A stretch of DNA of 64,000 nucleotides from Glycomyces buryatensis (GCF_004912275.1 NZ_STGY01000025.1:124001-188000); one strand, 5' to 3'. Shown: positions 53,561 to 62,570, numbered from the stretch's first letter. Numbers and translations: made by a program. Notes: a model not told the origin generated them from the letters alone.

Positions 53561-54078
53561 TGACCAAGTCTCTTCGCGGGGCCGGTTCGCAGCGCCGGCC
53601 CTGGGTGATCATCGCTGCGGTCTCGGTGCTCATCGCCCTTCATTCGTGCGCCGAAATCACGCTCCTGGGCAAGGCCATCCATGAAACGACCTGCGCCCCT
53701 GGCGATTACGAGTGTGAGGTCTGGGTAGGCGCGTACGGGCTCTTCTTCGGCGCCGCGATCGTATTCGCGGTGCCGATGCTGATATTCGCGTTCCTGATCT
53801 GGCGCCGGGAGATCGCGGTCTGGTGGGTGGCCGTGGTCCACACCGGGGTAAACATGATCGCCGCGGCAGTCAAAATCTTCACGGCCGACCCCGGCCAGCA
53901 ACCACTTCTGCCTGGTCTGTTCTGGCCAGTGACGTGGATCGAACCGGCTGATAGACATGCCAGCCTGCTGATTCTCGCCTCCCTGGGACTGAACTGTCTG
54001 TGCTTGGCGCTACTCGTCCTTCCCCGGATGTACCAGTGGTACCGCGAACCTAAGCTGATCCCGACACCGACGATGTAG
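53560..54078 (+). CDS. Four-TM protein (intact copy)
   Basis: A 172-residue protein with helices at about 15-35, 57-80, 88-110 and 125-150. The N-terminus matches the truncated fragment at 52799. Its ATG overlaps the stop of the lipoprotein remnant, which shows that in the ancestral arrangement this gene followed the lipoprotein gene directly and was translationally coupled to it. Unknown function; a membrane partner of the effector cassette is likely from context. Confidence 0.62.
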   Translation: MTKSLRGAGSQRRPWVIIAAVSVLIALHSCAEITLLGKAIHETTCAPGDYECEVWVGAYGLFFGAAIVFAVPMLIFAFLIWRREIAVWWVAVVHTGVNMIAAAVKIFTADPGQQPLLPGLFWPVTWIEPADRHASLLILASLGLNCLCLALLVLPRMYQWYREPKLIPTPTM

Positions 54079-54232
54079 ACGACGTCGAAGCACCCGGTTA
54101 TGCCCTCGCCTTCCGCATCGGCAATGTCGTCCTTTAGGGCCGCAATACCGAAGGCACTGCGGACTCGTGCTCTGCGGCGATCGCTGCGGCCGAGATGATC
54201 GCCTCCCGAACTCAAGTGCTTTTGGAGAAACA

Positions 54233-55456
54233 GTGAGTCCTACCGCCCCTCCTGCGAGCGAACACGCAGCCCTTTCGTCGGCGCCGACCTGGATAGTGGG
54301 CGTGCTTGCGGCCGTCGGCGGGCTCTCACTCTCCTGCACGGCGCTGGCGCTGCCCCGCGGACGTGACCTGATGGGGGCAACCGAGCTTGCCGTGGCGGCA
54401 ATGAACTACCTGGCGGTGCTCATTGCCGCCGCGGGTGTGGTTCTGGTCGTAGCCGGGGCGATGGTGCTCGCCGGACGCGCCGGCGCTCGCGGGCCGCTCC
54501 TCGTGTCCGCCGCGCTCATGCTCTCGACCTTCATCCCGCAGTTCCCGGTCCCGCCCAAAGGCTGGGTCGAACTGGCGTGGTTCTGGGGTTCGCTGGGGAT
54601 GATCGGCCTGCTGTTCTTCCCCGACGCACGCCGGTGGTTCGACCAGCCCCGCTATCGCAGAGGGGACGGCAGGGCGATCCCGCAGATGCCCTTGACGGTG
54701 TCGGTGCCATTGACGGTGCTGTGGACAGGCATCGCTGTTTCGCTCCTATTCGCTCCGTTCCCGTTCCATGCGATCGATGCGCTCCGGGCCTCGGGTATGG
54801 ACGGCTCGGAGATTGCCCAGCTGCAGATGCTGACGCTGGTCGGCGCCGCGTGGTCCGGGCTCCTCGGCTTCCTGTCCGTGAGCGTTGCCCGGCGCAGCCG
54901 CGTCGGCCTGCGGCTGCTGATCGGGGCGGTGGTAGCCGGTGGACTCTTCCAGGTGGTCGCGCTGGCCGTCGGCCCGGCAACGGTGGGACTTCCGGGGCAG
55001 GCCGGAATGGACTCGGTCCAGGCCGGGATCGGATTCGGATCGGTCGCATTGAGCCTGGCCCTGCTCGCCATTCCCCGCAGCCGGGGCTGGTGCACCGAAT
55101 CAGCCTGGCGCGCACCGCTGTATGAGAAGCGGGAGGCCGCTCGTGAACGGAGGTCGATGCGGTCTCGGCGTCGCGCGAGGATCCGTGCGCAAGCCGCTGA
55201 GTACCGCCGGAATGCCGACGCGGAGCGGAAGAAGGCGCGCGCCCATCGTCTCGGGCGATGGCGCCGACTTGCCCGCCGGATGCCGAGCGCTCTGGCGAGT
55301 GTGGGAAGGAATCTGGTTGGCGACTGCATAGAAGCGGTTCGGAACGCCGCCAAGAAGGAGCGGCACCTGACGGAGGAAGGAGTGGCCGCGCTCATGACTC
55401 TGGGCGCAGTCGTCGTCGTGGTGCTCCTGGTTGTCGTCACCCAGCCCGGCCGGTGA
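54233..55456 (+). CDS. Polytopic membrane protein with basic cytosolic region
   Basis: A 407-residue protein with about eight helices in residues 18-290, then a strongly basic segment (REAARERRSMRSRRRARIRA) predicted in the cytosol, and a last helix near the C-terminus (GVAALMTLGAVVVVVLLVVV). The GTG start has GGAG five bases upstream. No family recognised. It lies between the hydrolase cassette and the mycosin gene, on the same strand. Confidence 0.65.
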   Translation: MSPTAPPASEHAALSSAPTWIVGVLAAVGGLSLSCTALALPRGRDLMGATELAVAAMNYLAVLIAAAGVVLVVAGAMVLAGRAGARGPLLVSAALMLSTFIPQFPVPPKGWVELAWFWGSLGMIGLLFFPDARRWFDQPRYRRGDGRAIPQMPLTVSVPLTVLWTGIAVSLLFAPFPFHAIDALRASGMDGSEIAQLQMLTLVGAAWSGLLGFLSVSVARRSRVGLRLLIGAVVAGGLFQVVALAVGPATVGLPGQAGMDSVQAGIGFGSVALSLALLAIPRSRGWCTESAWRAPLYEKREAARERRSMRSRRRARIRAQAAEYRRNADAERKKARAHRLGRWRRLARRMPSALASVGRNLVGDCIEAVRNAAKKERHLTEEGVAALMTLGAVVVVVLLVVVTQPGR

Positions 55457-55683
55457 CGGTGGGGCGACAGGTGAACCCGGCATTTCCCGATGCGGAAGGG
55501 TGGGGCAGCCTCGCGGAATCCGTCGAGACACAACTGCGAACCCCGAGAGACATTGAGGGATACGGAAGGCCAGTGGTCGTCGGAACCCCTCGGTTGCGGG
55601 GGCGCGGAGTGGGGGTCGGGTCGGTATTGTGTCCGATAGAGCGGGCTTCGCTGGACTTGTTTGCGCACGGAAGGGTCGGCCTC

Positions 55684-57267
55684 ATGGCTACACCTCTCAT
55701 CCATGAACCCTCACGATGGCCGCATCGGACCAGCGGCCTGGGCCGCAGAGCGATCGGAGCTGGACTCGGGGCTCTCGCACTGGCCGGGGCCATCGTTGCC
55801 ACCCCGAGCGCCGCCCTTGCGCAAGACGACCTCGCGGCCGCGAATGCCTGGGTCACCGATCAGATCCAAGCTGACGGCGCGTGGGCGACCACCAGAGGCG
55901 AGGGAGTCACCGTCGCCGTGGTCGACACGGGTGTCGGCGAGCATCCCTTCTTCGAGGACAAGGACATCCTGCCGGGCTACACGACTTTCTCTGAAGAAGG
56001 GGAAGGGGATGCCTGGAATGACACCGATGGGCACGGCAGTTCCGTCATCGCCGGGGTGCTGTACACGGCGCCCGAGGCCACCATCCTGCCCGTTCGCATT
56101 GCTACCAGCTGGGAAATTGAAGGCTTGACCGGCGGCGCGGGCGGTCAGACCGATATCGACGCCATCAAGTGGGCCGTCGATAACGGTGCGGATGTGGTGG
56201 CGTTTCCCTGGGGCATCATTAGTGGTGCTGGACCGGACGAGGCAATCCTTGAGGTCTTCCAATATGCCCTGGACCAGGGCGTGGTGATGGTTGCCAGTGC
56301 GGGTAACGATCCGGACCTGGAACCGGTGCCCTTTCCTGCGTCCATTCCGGGTGTCGTCGCGGTTTCGGGAGCCGACCAGAGCGGAGATTCATGGGATCTC
56401 AGTACGACCGGTCCTGAGGTCGTGGTTGCGGCTCCCGCTGATGAGATGACCCACCCCATTCCCCAGGGCGAAGAAGTGGGATGGGGCGATGATTCCAGCG
56501 CGCCCACCACCGAGAGCGGTGAAGGTGGTACCTCGTTGGGAGCTGGCATTGTCAGCGGCGTGGTCGCATTGACCTTGGCGGCGGATTCGAACTTGGATGG
56601 CAACAATGCCATCAACCGACTGATCCAGACTGCTGGTGATGGCAGTGGCGAGAACCATACCGAGGAGCTCGGATACGGCTTGGTGAACGCGGACCAGGCC
56701 GTCAATGCCGAGGGCATCGAGACCGTCGATGAGAACCCGCTGGGATACCCGCTGGGCGCTCCTAGTGCCAGTGGGGAGGGCGAGGGGGAAGATACTGAAT
56801 CCGAGGACGGATCGAACGCCGGCGAGCCTTCAGCCGCTGCTGCCGACGAGGATTCCGATTCCGGTCTCTCCGCGATCATCGTGGTCGCTGCCGCGGTTGT
56901 CTTGATCGGTGCGGCCATTGCCGTGTGGCTGGTGCTGCGGGGCCGTAGTCGGAAGACGGCAGCCGCCAATGGCCAGCCCGACGTCTTCAATCCTCAGAGC
57001 GGACCGGTCCAGGGCGGCTATCAGCAGCCTGGTCCTGGAATGCAGCAGGAAGCGGGGTCCGGCCAGCAGCAGTACAGCCCTCCGCCCATGAATCTCGGGC
57101 AGCCTGGGCAGCCCGGTCAGCCTGCGCCGCAGGGTTACGGCGGTCCGCCGTCCGGTGGTCCACAGGCTCCGAGCGGTGCGCCGGGATTCAGTCCCCCTCC
57201 CTCGCCACCCGCGAACAATGGGGAATCCGGCGCTCCTTGGGGACCGAGCGACCCGAACCGGCGCTGA
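55684..57267 (+). CDS. mycP: Mycosin-type ESX serine protease with long cytosolic tail
   Basis: A 527-residue subtilisin-family protease of ESX systems. A signal peptide (cleavage after ALA, about residue 47) is followed by the protease domain with the triad D81 (VAVVDTGVG), H117 (DGHGSSV) and S284 (GGTSLGAG). A membrane helix lies at about 400-422 (SAIIVVAAAVVLIGAAIAVW). Mycosins normally end just after this helix. Here about 100 further residues rich in Pro, Gln and Gly follow in the cytosol. The residues after the catalytic Ser (LGAG) deviate from the usual [FM]AAP. The ATG at 55684 is preceded by GGAAGGG. Confidence 0.9.
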   Translation: MATPLIHEPSRWPHRTSGLGRRAIGAGLGALALAGAIVATPSAALAQDDLAAANAWVTDQIQADGAWATTRGEGVTVAVVDTGVGEHPFFEDKDILPGYTTFSEEGEGDAWNDTDGHGSSVIAGVLYTAPEATILPVRIATSWEIEGLTGGAGGQTDIDAIKWAVDNGADVVAFPWGIISGAGPDEAILEVFQYALDQGVVMVASAGNDPDLEPVPFPASIPGVVAVSGADQSGDSWDLSTTGPEVVVAAPADEMTHPIPQGEEVGWGDDSSAPTTESGEGGTSLGAGIVSGVVALTLAADSNLDGNNAINRLIQTAGDGSGENHTEELGYGLVNADQAVNAEGIETVDENPLGYPLGAPSASGEGEGEDTESEDGSNAGEPSAAAADEDSDSGLSAIIVVAAAVVLIGAAIAVWLVLRGRSRKTAAANGQPDVFNPQSGPVQGGYQQPGPGMQQEAGSGQQQYSPPPMNLGQPGQPGQPAPQGYGGPPSGGPQAPSGAPGFSPPPSPPANNGESGAPWGPSDPNRR

Positions 57268-57351
57268 GCCTACTCCACTCGAATAGGCACCGAACCACGT
57301 TGGTCGCGCTGGCATTGAGCCCGTGTCATTTGCAAGCCGACCTGCTAACAC

Positions 57352-57397
57352 AAAGCGTGAGGGGCGAGCGGCCTAGGCCGCTCGCCCCTCACGCTTT
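57352..57397. terminator. Strong bidirectional terminator
   Basis: A perfect palindrome with 23-base arms centred on GGCCTAGGCC, bounded by AAAGCG and CGCTTT, between convergent genes. Confidence 0.92.
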
Positions 57398-57408
57398 ACT
57401 GTTTGGCT

Positions 57409-59184
57409 TTAGTCGTCGAGTTCCTCGTCCGGCGTGCGGTCGCCGCTGCGCCAGTCGATCTCGTCTTCCTTCAGCCACGTCTCGCGCGTGACTTCTTCTT
57501 CCTCGTCATCGTCGGCGTAGCCCGAACGGGTTCCCCCGCGAGGGTTACCGACTCCGGCCTTCCCGGCCCCGGCACGAGCGCCGGTACCGGTGCCGCGACC
57601 AGAGGTGCCGCCACTGCGGCCCGGAGCGGTCGAGCCGGCCTTGCCGGTCGTTGCGCCGCCGCGCCCCGGACTCGTTCCGGCCGTGGAAGTTGCTCCCATT
57701 GCTGGACCGAACAGGCCAGCGCTGCCGACCAAAGCGGCGCCGCCACCGCCGGCTCCCATGCCTCCCGCGGCAATGGTGCCGCCACTGACCGCTGAAACGC
57801 CGCCGGTTGTCAGACCGCCGGTGAGGCCCGAGTCCATATCGTCATAGGATCCGGGGTCCCAACCCTCATCAGTGGGCTCCAGGTCGTCATCGTGGCCTTG
57901 TCCGTCGAGGCTTCCGCCATCGGTACCGGACCCATCGCTTGCAGGTGGGGCGGACGGGGTCGACCCGGCCGTGGTCATGCCATCGGTGCCGAAGACGCCT
58001 CCGGTCGGGGGCTGGAAGGTCTCATTGCCGGGCATGCCCTCGGGCGGGGACTCCGGAGGCTTGTACCCGTTCGCTGCACGGGCGTACTTGTGCCCGAGGT
58101 TCCCGACAATGGCCGCCAGCGCCTCATGGCGCTGCGTCTGGTATTCCGCATACTCGGCCTTGTACTGTTCCTGCTTGTCGATGAGGTCAGCGTCCGAAGG
58201 CTTCGGATCCCTAACCTCGTCAACCCAGACTTCGTACGTGGGCTCATTGTCGGGGTTGAGGTCCTGATCTCGGGCCGCCTGCTGGGCCTCGGTCAACCAC
58301 GCTGCAATGTTAGGAATCGTGCGGGCAGAGGCCTCCATCATTTCTTCCTCGGCTACCTCGCTGTATTCGTAGACGAGTCGCATGCGCCGCTGGAACTCTT
58401 CGGAGGCGGGGCCCTGCCAGTAGTCGACCGTGGCCAACATGCTGGTATTTAGTTGGTCGCGGGCGGATTCAAGACCGCCCTTGGCGGTGCTCCAGACACT
58501 TCCGGCCTGCTCCACGCTCCAAGGGTCACCTTGGGTCATGAGCTTTTCCCAGAGTTCATGGGGCGTATAGGTACTGAAGTAGTACTCCTTGCCCTTGCCT
58601 TCTCCTTCAGACATAACAGGACTCCTTCCTCGGGGGTCAGGGCTGGGATTCTTGTCGTGACCGGATAAGGCCCGGGGAGTTCCGGAGTCCTCTTCGAGGT
58701 CGCTCTCGGTGATGCTGTTGCCGGAGTCGAACTCCGCGCCGACTGCTCCCACATCGGCGGCGACATTGCCGTCCTCGTCCAGGTAGGTCTGGGTGATGTC
58801 GCGGCTGACCTGTTCGCCGGTCGCATAGCCGTGGTTGATCCGCTCGATCTGCTCGGCCTTGCCCTTGTAGAACACTTCCCGGTACGCCTCTTGGAGCAGT
58901 TCGGCGTCTTCGAACGCGCCGAGCTTGAGGTTGATCGCATCGACCTGCTCGAACTGGAAGTCCGGCATGATGTGGAACGTCATCGACTTGATGCGGGTGA
59001 GGTTGCCGTTGGTGACGAGGTCGCGCGTCTCGGCGAGGTCCGTCTGGATGAGCACCAGGTTGCCGCTGAGCTCGTTGAGGGCGTCCTCGTCGACCTGGAC
59101 GAACTGGCCGGCCGAGGTCTTCTGGTAGTAGACGGTCTCGCCGGTAGCCGCGTCCTTCGACGCGTAGATCGGCTCTTCAACCAT
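57409..59184 (-). CDS. Large ESX-type protein: N-terminal unknown domain plus PPE/WXG-like domain, possibly two genes in one frame
   Basis: A 591-residue ORF. Residues 1-165 (EDALNELSGNLVLIQTDLAE, FHIMPDFQFEQVDAI) form one unknown helical part. Residue 191 is a Met preceded by GGAAGGAG at ideal spacing (ATG at 58612-58614), after which YFSTYTPHELWEKLMTQGDP and WQGPASEEFQRRMRLVYEYS give a PPE/WXG-like helical domain typical of T7SS substrates. The last 200 residues are Gly/Ala/Thr/Pro-rich, ending in an acidic tail. No stop separates the parts. It is either a fusion or an ORF with an internal second start. Minus strand, facing the mycosin gene. Confidence 0.75.
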   Translation of the reverse strand: MVEEPIYASKDAATGETVYYQKTSAGQFVQVDEDALNELSGNLVLIQTDLAETRDLVTNGNLTRIKSMTFHIMPDFQFEQVDAINLKLGAFEDAELLQEAYREVFYKGKAEQIERINHGYATGEQVSRDITQTYLDEDGNVAADVGAVGAEFDSGNSITESDLEEDSGTPRALSGHDKNPSPDPRGRSPVMSEGEGKGKEYYFSTYTPHELWEKLMTQGDPWSVEQAGSVWSTAKGGLESARDQLNTSMLATVDYWQGPASEEFQRRMRLVYEYSEVAEEEMMEASARTIPNIAAWLTEAQQAARDQDLNPDNEPTYEVWVDEVRDPKPSDADLIDKQEQYKAEYAEYQTQRHEALAAIVGNLGHKYARAANGYKPPESPPEGMPGNETFQPPTGGVFGTDGMTTAGSTPSAPPASDGSGTDGGSLDGQGHDDDLEPTDEGWDPGSYDDMDSGLTGGLTTGGVSAVSGGTIAAGGMGAGGGGAALVGSAGLFGPAMGATSTAGTSPGRGGATTGKAGSTAPGRSGGTSGRGTGTGARAGAGKAGVGNPRGGTRSGYADDDEEEEVTRETWLKEDEIDWRSGDRTPDEELDD

Positions 59185-59495
59185 GCGGGTCTCACCTCAA
59201 GGAAATCGAGTTCGGGGGTGCCGTGGCGGCTCGGCAGCGACGCTCGCCTTGGACTGCTACCAGGATAGCGACTCCGTGCGACAAGACCCCTACCGGAATC
59301 AGGCCATGGTGTGAATTGATGAGCCTGTGACACAAGAGAGTCAGCGGGTGGGGGTTGACATGCCGCAGAACTTCTGACCCAGACCGGATGGGCACGCACT
59401 GTTTATAGTGATTGTCAATTCCCGTCCCCTTTTTTCCCGGAGGAGATGTCTCATGCCCCTTCTGTGTTCCCCCAAGGTGATCGGGAAGGCCGCCC
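59185..59495. other. Intergenic region between divergent ESX-related genes
   Basis: About 310 bases. Locally AT-rich spots near 59400-59440 include TATAGT (59404-59409), a possible -10 for the plus-strand cassette, and a run of seven T at about 59430. GGGAAGG before the ATG at 59496 is the ribosome binding site. No gene is visible. Confidence 0.4.
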
Positions 59496-59870
59496 ATGGC
59501 CGGCGCTGATGTCTTCACAATGGAGCCGGATTCGGTTCACCGGGCCGTCGAGGTGCTCTTCGACGTCGAAGGCGAGGTCGACCGGCAGACCTTGACCGTC
59601 GCGGATCAGACCGCCGAAGCCGCCGAGACCCTGAAATCGGCGAATACCGCTCTCGGTGCGGCCCTTGCAGAAACGGGGGAGTGGTGGAAGATCCACCGCG
59701 CCGGCGGGTTCACCTCTCTGGTCGGCAATACCGGCGAATACCTCGCCACCTGCGCCGAAGAGGCCGTGGAGGTGGACGAGTACAACGCGGGAGCGTTCGC
59801 CTCCTTCGCCGACTCCGACCGCTACCCGGGCCGTGACAATGCCAATGCCTCCTCCCGGCCGGATTGGTAA
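59496..59870 (+). CDS. Small helical partner protein of DUF1023 effector, cassette 2
   Basis: A 124-residue paralog of the gene at 49849, with the same order of blocks (ADVFTMEPDSVHRAVEVLFD, TGEWWKIHRAGGF, GNTGEYLATCAEEAVEVDEY, DSDRYPGRD) and a slightly longer C-terminus. The stop is six bases before the hydrolase GTG. It is probably the export or folding partner of the hydrolase. Confidence 0.77.
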   Translation: MAGADVFTMEPDSVHRAVEVLFDVEGEVDRQTLTVADQTAEAAETLKSANTALGAALAETGEWWKIHRAGGFTSLVGNTGEYLATCAEEAVEVDEYNAGAFASFADSDRYPGRDNANASSRPDW

Positions 59871-59876
59871 GCACCC

Positions 59877-61679
59877 GTGAGCGAAATGACCTGGCAGGAC
59901 CTGCGCGGTCTCGACTGCGATGCCGTCCGGACCCTCGGAGACTCCTGGAAGTCATACTCGGACAACATGATTGGACAGTCGCAGCGGCTCCGCGATGAGG
60001 TCGTCAAGGGCCACCTCGGCACCGACTACTACGAGTCCGACACCGCCGACCTGGTCCGCGAGCAGATCGGCCTCACCGCCGACCGGTTCGAGGACGACCT
60101 GTCCGACTACGCCACCATCCGCCTCTCCACCGGCCTCCTCGAGGTCGCCGATGCGCTGGAGGCCGAACAGAACGAGCTCACCGAGCTGATTCCGCTCATC
60201 GAGTCCCACGACTTCGAGATCGCGGGCGGCCCTGCCGAGTACGACGTGAACATGTCCGGCGAACTGCACCGGGCGATCCTGACTACCAATCCTCCACAAT
60301 GGCTGTGCGACATGGTCGGGATCGAGAAACCTGACGGATTCTTCGACCTCGACCGCCTCAAGGCCGTCTTCAACGGCGTCGACCTCTACGGCACCGCAAT
60401 GGAACTGGCCGACCAGTACCAGGACTGGCTGCGCGCCGTCATGTCCCGGGCCCACGACGCCGACGACGACGCGGCCGCCGCGCTGGCCCAGATGCGCGAG
60501 AACCCCGCCGAGCTTCCCCCGCAGTTCGGCGAGACCTATGACGAACTGTTGCAGGAGTACAAGAGCGACCTCTCGAGCGAGGTCGCCGGCGAGATGCGGG
60601 CGATCGCGGCCGGCGAGTCCGGACTCTCTCCCGGACAGGTGAACGAGTGGTGGGACGGCCTGTCCGAGGCCGAGCGCGAGGCGCTCATCGCCGAGCACCC
60701 CGAGCTGGTCGGTCCCGTCGACGGCATCCCGGTCGAATCCCGCGACACCGCCAACCGCACGGTCTTGGACCGCGACATCAGCGGGCTCGACAGCCGGATC
60801 GCCGCGAAGGAGGACCAGCTCGCCGGCCTCGACCCCGATTCCGATGAGCACCAGCGACTCCAGGAGGAGATCGACGGCCTCAAGACCGATCGCACCGATC
60901 TGGCCCGCCTCCAGGACCGCATCACCGACGACGACGGCAATCCGGAGACCTACGACGAGACCGGGCAGTCCTATTACCTGCTCGACTTCGCCACCGAGGG
61001 CAGCGGCCAGGCCGTCGTCTCGATCGGCAATCCCGACACCGCCGACAATGTCAACGCCTACGTCCCCGGGACCGGCGGCGGCATCGCCGGCGCCGGCGGG
61101 GGACTGATGAACCGCGCCGAGACCATGGCCGCCGACGCGCAGGACGCCTCACCGGACACCGAGACTGCGACGGTCCTGTGGATGGGTTACGACGCACCGG
61201 ACGACCTGCTCCAGGCCACCGACGACAAGTGGGCCGAGCAGGGATCCGACGAGCTCGAATCGTTCACCGAGGGCGTGCGGGCGAGCGCCGAGGGCGAGGC
61301 GGCGAACCTGACCCTGACCGGGCATTCCTACGGCTCCACCATGGTCGGCACCGCCGCCGTCACCGAGGGCGTGGACGCCGACAATATGCTCTTCATCGGC
61401 TCCCCGGGCGTCGGCACCGACACCGCCGATGCGCTCGGCGCCCAAGACGTCTACGCCACCCGCAATGATTCGGACGTCATTCAATACGGCACGGTCCACG
61501 GCACCGACCCCGTCGACGGGTCCTTCGGCGCCGACACCATCCACAGCGACGTCGATGGCAAGGACTCCCCCTGGTACGAGGAGTACAAGGACCCCATCCG
61601 CAACCACAGCAGTTATTGGGACGACACCAACCTCCAGGGCCGCGAGGACATGGCCGACGTCGTGACCGGGAGGGCCTGA
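59877..61679 (+). CDS. T7SS effector-like protein with DUF1023 alpha/beta hydrolase domain, cassette 2
   Basis: A 600-residue paralog of the gene at 50221. The N-terminal helical module (MTWQDLRGLDCDAVRTLGDS), the middle region and a coiled coil at about 300-335 precede the DUF1023 domain with LTGHSYGSTMVG, nucleophile Ser484, LLFIGSPGVG and a closing NHSSYWDD. There is no signal peptide, in line with ESX export. The gap of the coiled-coil region is shorter than in copy 1. The stop overlaps the following ATG in TGATG. It lies directly upstream of the WXG100 pair. Confidence 0.86.
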   Translation: MSEMTWQDLRGLDCDAVRTLGDSWKSYSDNMIGQSQRLRDEVVKGHLGTDYYESDTADLVREQIGLTADRFEDDLSDYATIRLSTGLLEVADALEAEQNELTELIPLIESHDFEIAGGPAEYDVNMSGELHRAILTTNPPQWLCDMVGIEKPDGFFDLDRLKAVFNGVDLYGTAMELADQYQDWLRAVMSRAHDADDDAAAALAQMRENPAELPPQFGETYDELLQEYKSDLSSEVAGEMRAIAAGESGLSPGQVNEWWDGLSEAEREALIAEHPELVGPVDGIPVESRDTANRTVLDRDISGLDSRIAAKEDQLAGLDPDSDEHQRLQEEIDGLKTDRTDLARLQDRITDDDGNPETYDETGQSYYLLDFATEGSGQAVVSIGNPDTADNVNAYVPGTGGGIAGAGGGLMNRAETMAADAQDASPDTETATVLWMGYDAPDDLLQATDDKWAEQGSDELESFTEGVRASAEGEAANLTLTGHSYGSTMVGTAAVTEGVDADNMLFIGSPGVGTDTADALGAQDVYATRNDSDVIQYGTVHGTDPVDGSFGADTIHSDVDGKDSPWYEEYKDPIRNHSSYWDDTNLQGREDMADVVTGRA

Positions 61680-62308
61680 TGAAGGACGACACCGTGGAAT
61701 CGCCAATGGAATCCCCGCCGGAGACCGTGTACACCCAGGCCCAGGCCTACGCCCCGATGGAAGCGCTCGCCGCCGCCACCGCCGCGGCCCTGCCCGACTT
61801 CCCCGGCTTCGAACGGCGCAGTTGGGGCGAGATGCCATGCAGCCACGACGGAATCGACATTCCCGGCTACACCAATATCGAGATCCGATACCGCTTCTCG
61901 CTCGCCCACTCCGGGAGCGAGCTCGTGCGGGAGCACTACGTGCAGGTGCTGCGAGAGCACTGGGGCGGGCTCGGCTACGCGTTCACCGAGGACTCCGAGG
62001 ACCTCGACCCGGACGGGCGCATCGACCGCAACCTCGCGGTGACGCTCAAGGACGGCATCACCCTCTGGTACCGAGTCTGGGGCTACGTGGGCCTGCTGGT
62101 CCAGTCCGGCCCGGTCACCATCAGCGATGTCGACGAGTTCCAGTACATCCCCCCGACCGGCGGGGTCACACCCGGCGGCATCGGCGACCTCGTGAACCGG
62201 TACTTCCCCGACGGCATCCCCACCGGACCGGTCGTCCTGCCGTGCGAGGGCGACGGGCTCGCGGTGGACCCCTTCGACTCCCCGGTCACCTACGATGACC
62301 AGCTGTGA
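61679..62308 (+). CDS. Hydrolase partner protein, cassette 2 (no signal peptide)
   Basis: A 209-residue paralog of the lipoprotein at 52080. The shared part starts at TVYTQAQAYAPMEALAAATA and runs through DFPGFERRSW, YTNIEIRYRF, WGGLGYAFT and LVQSGPVTISDVDEFQYI to the end VTYDDQL. It begins MKDDTVESPMESPP, without any hydrophobic segment or lipobox. The cysteine of QSGCVP in copy 1 is replaced by a direct QSGPV here. As annotated it would stay in the cytosol, unlike its paralog. The ATG overlaps the hydrolase stop. Confidence 0.72.
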   Translation: MKDDTVESPMESPPETVYTQAQAYAPMEALAAATAAALPDFPGFERRSWGEMPCSHDGIDIPGYTNIEIRYRFSLAHSGSELVREHYVQVLREHWGGLGYAFTEDSEDLDPDGRIDRNLAVTLKDGITLWYRVWGYVGLLVQSGPVTISDVDEFQYIPPTGGVTPGGIGDLVNRYFPDGIPTGPVVLPCEGDGLAVDPFDSPVTYDDQL

Positions 62309-62570
62309 GGCCGGCCGGCTCACTGCGGCGCACGACCCGCCGGGTGCGGTCATTGCGGGCGGTTTCGGGATGGCTTGTGGGCCTTGGCACGATGTGGGGA
62401 TACACGCGATTGGTGACACCTAGTAAACTCAAAGACGCACCGCCAGCCCGGTGAGTTTGCACGGACGGGTTATGGTGACTGCGGAATCGATGAAAACACT
62501 CACTGGGATACCCCTGACGGCCTAGATCCCTAGTGCCTCAGCCCCCGGTTTTACCACTTGGAGGTGAATG

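Noticed and set aside
57352-57397. Long perfect palindrome considered as a recombination or attachment site
   Set aside because: It sits exactly between two convergent stops with T/A ends and is best explained as a bidirectional terminator.
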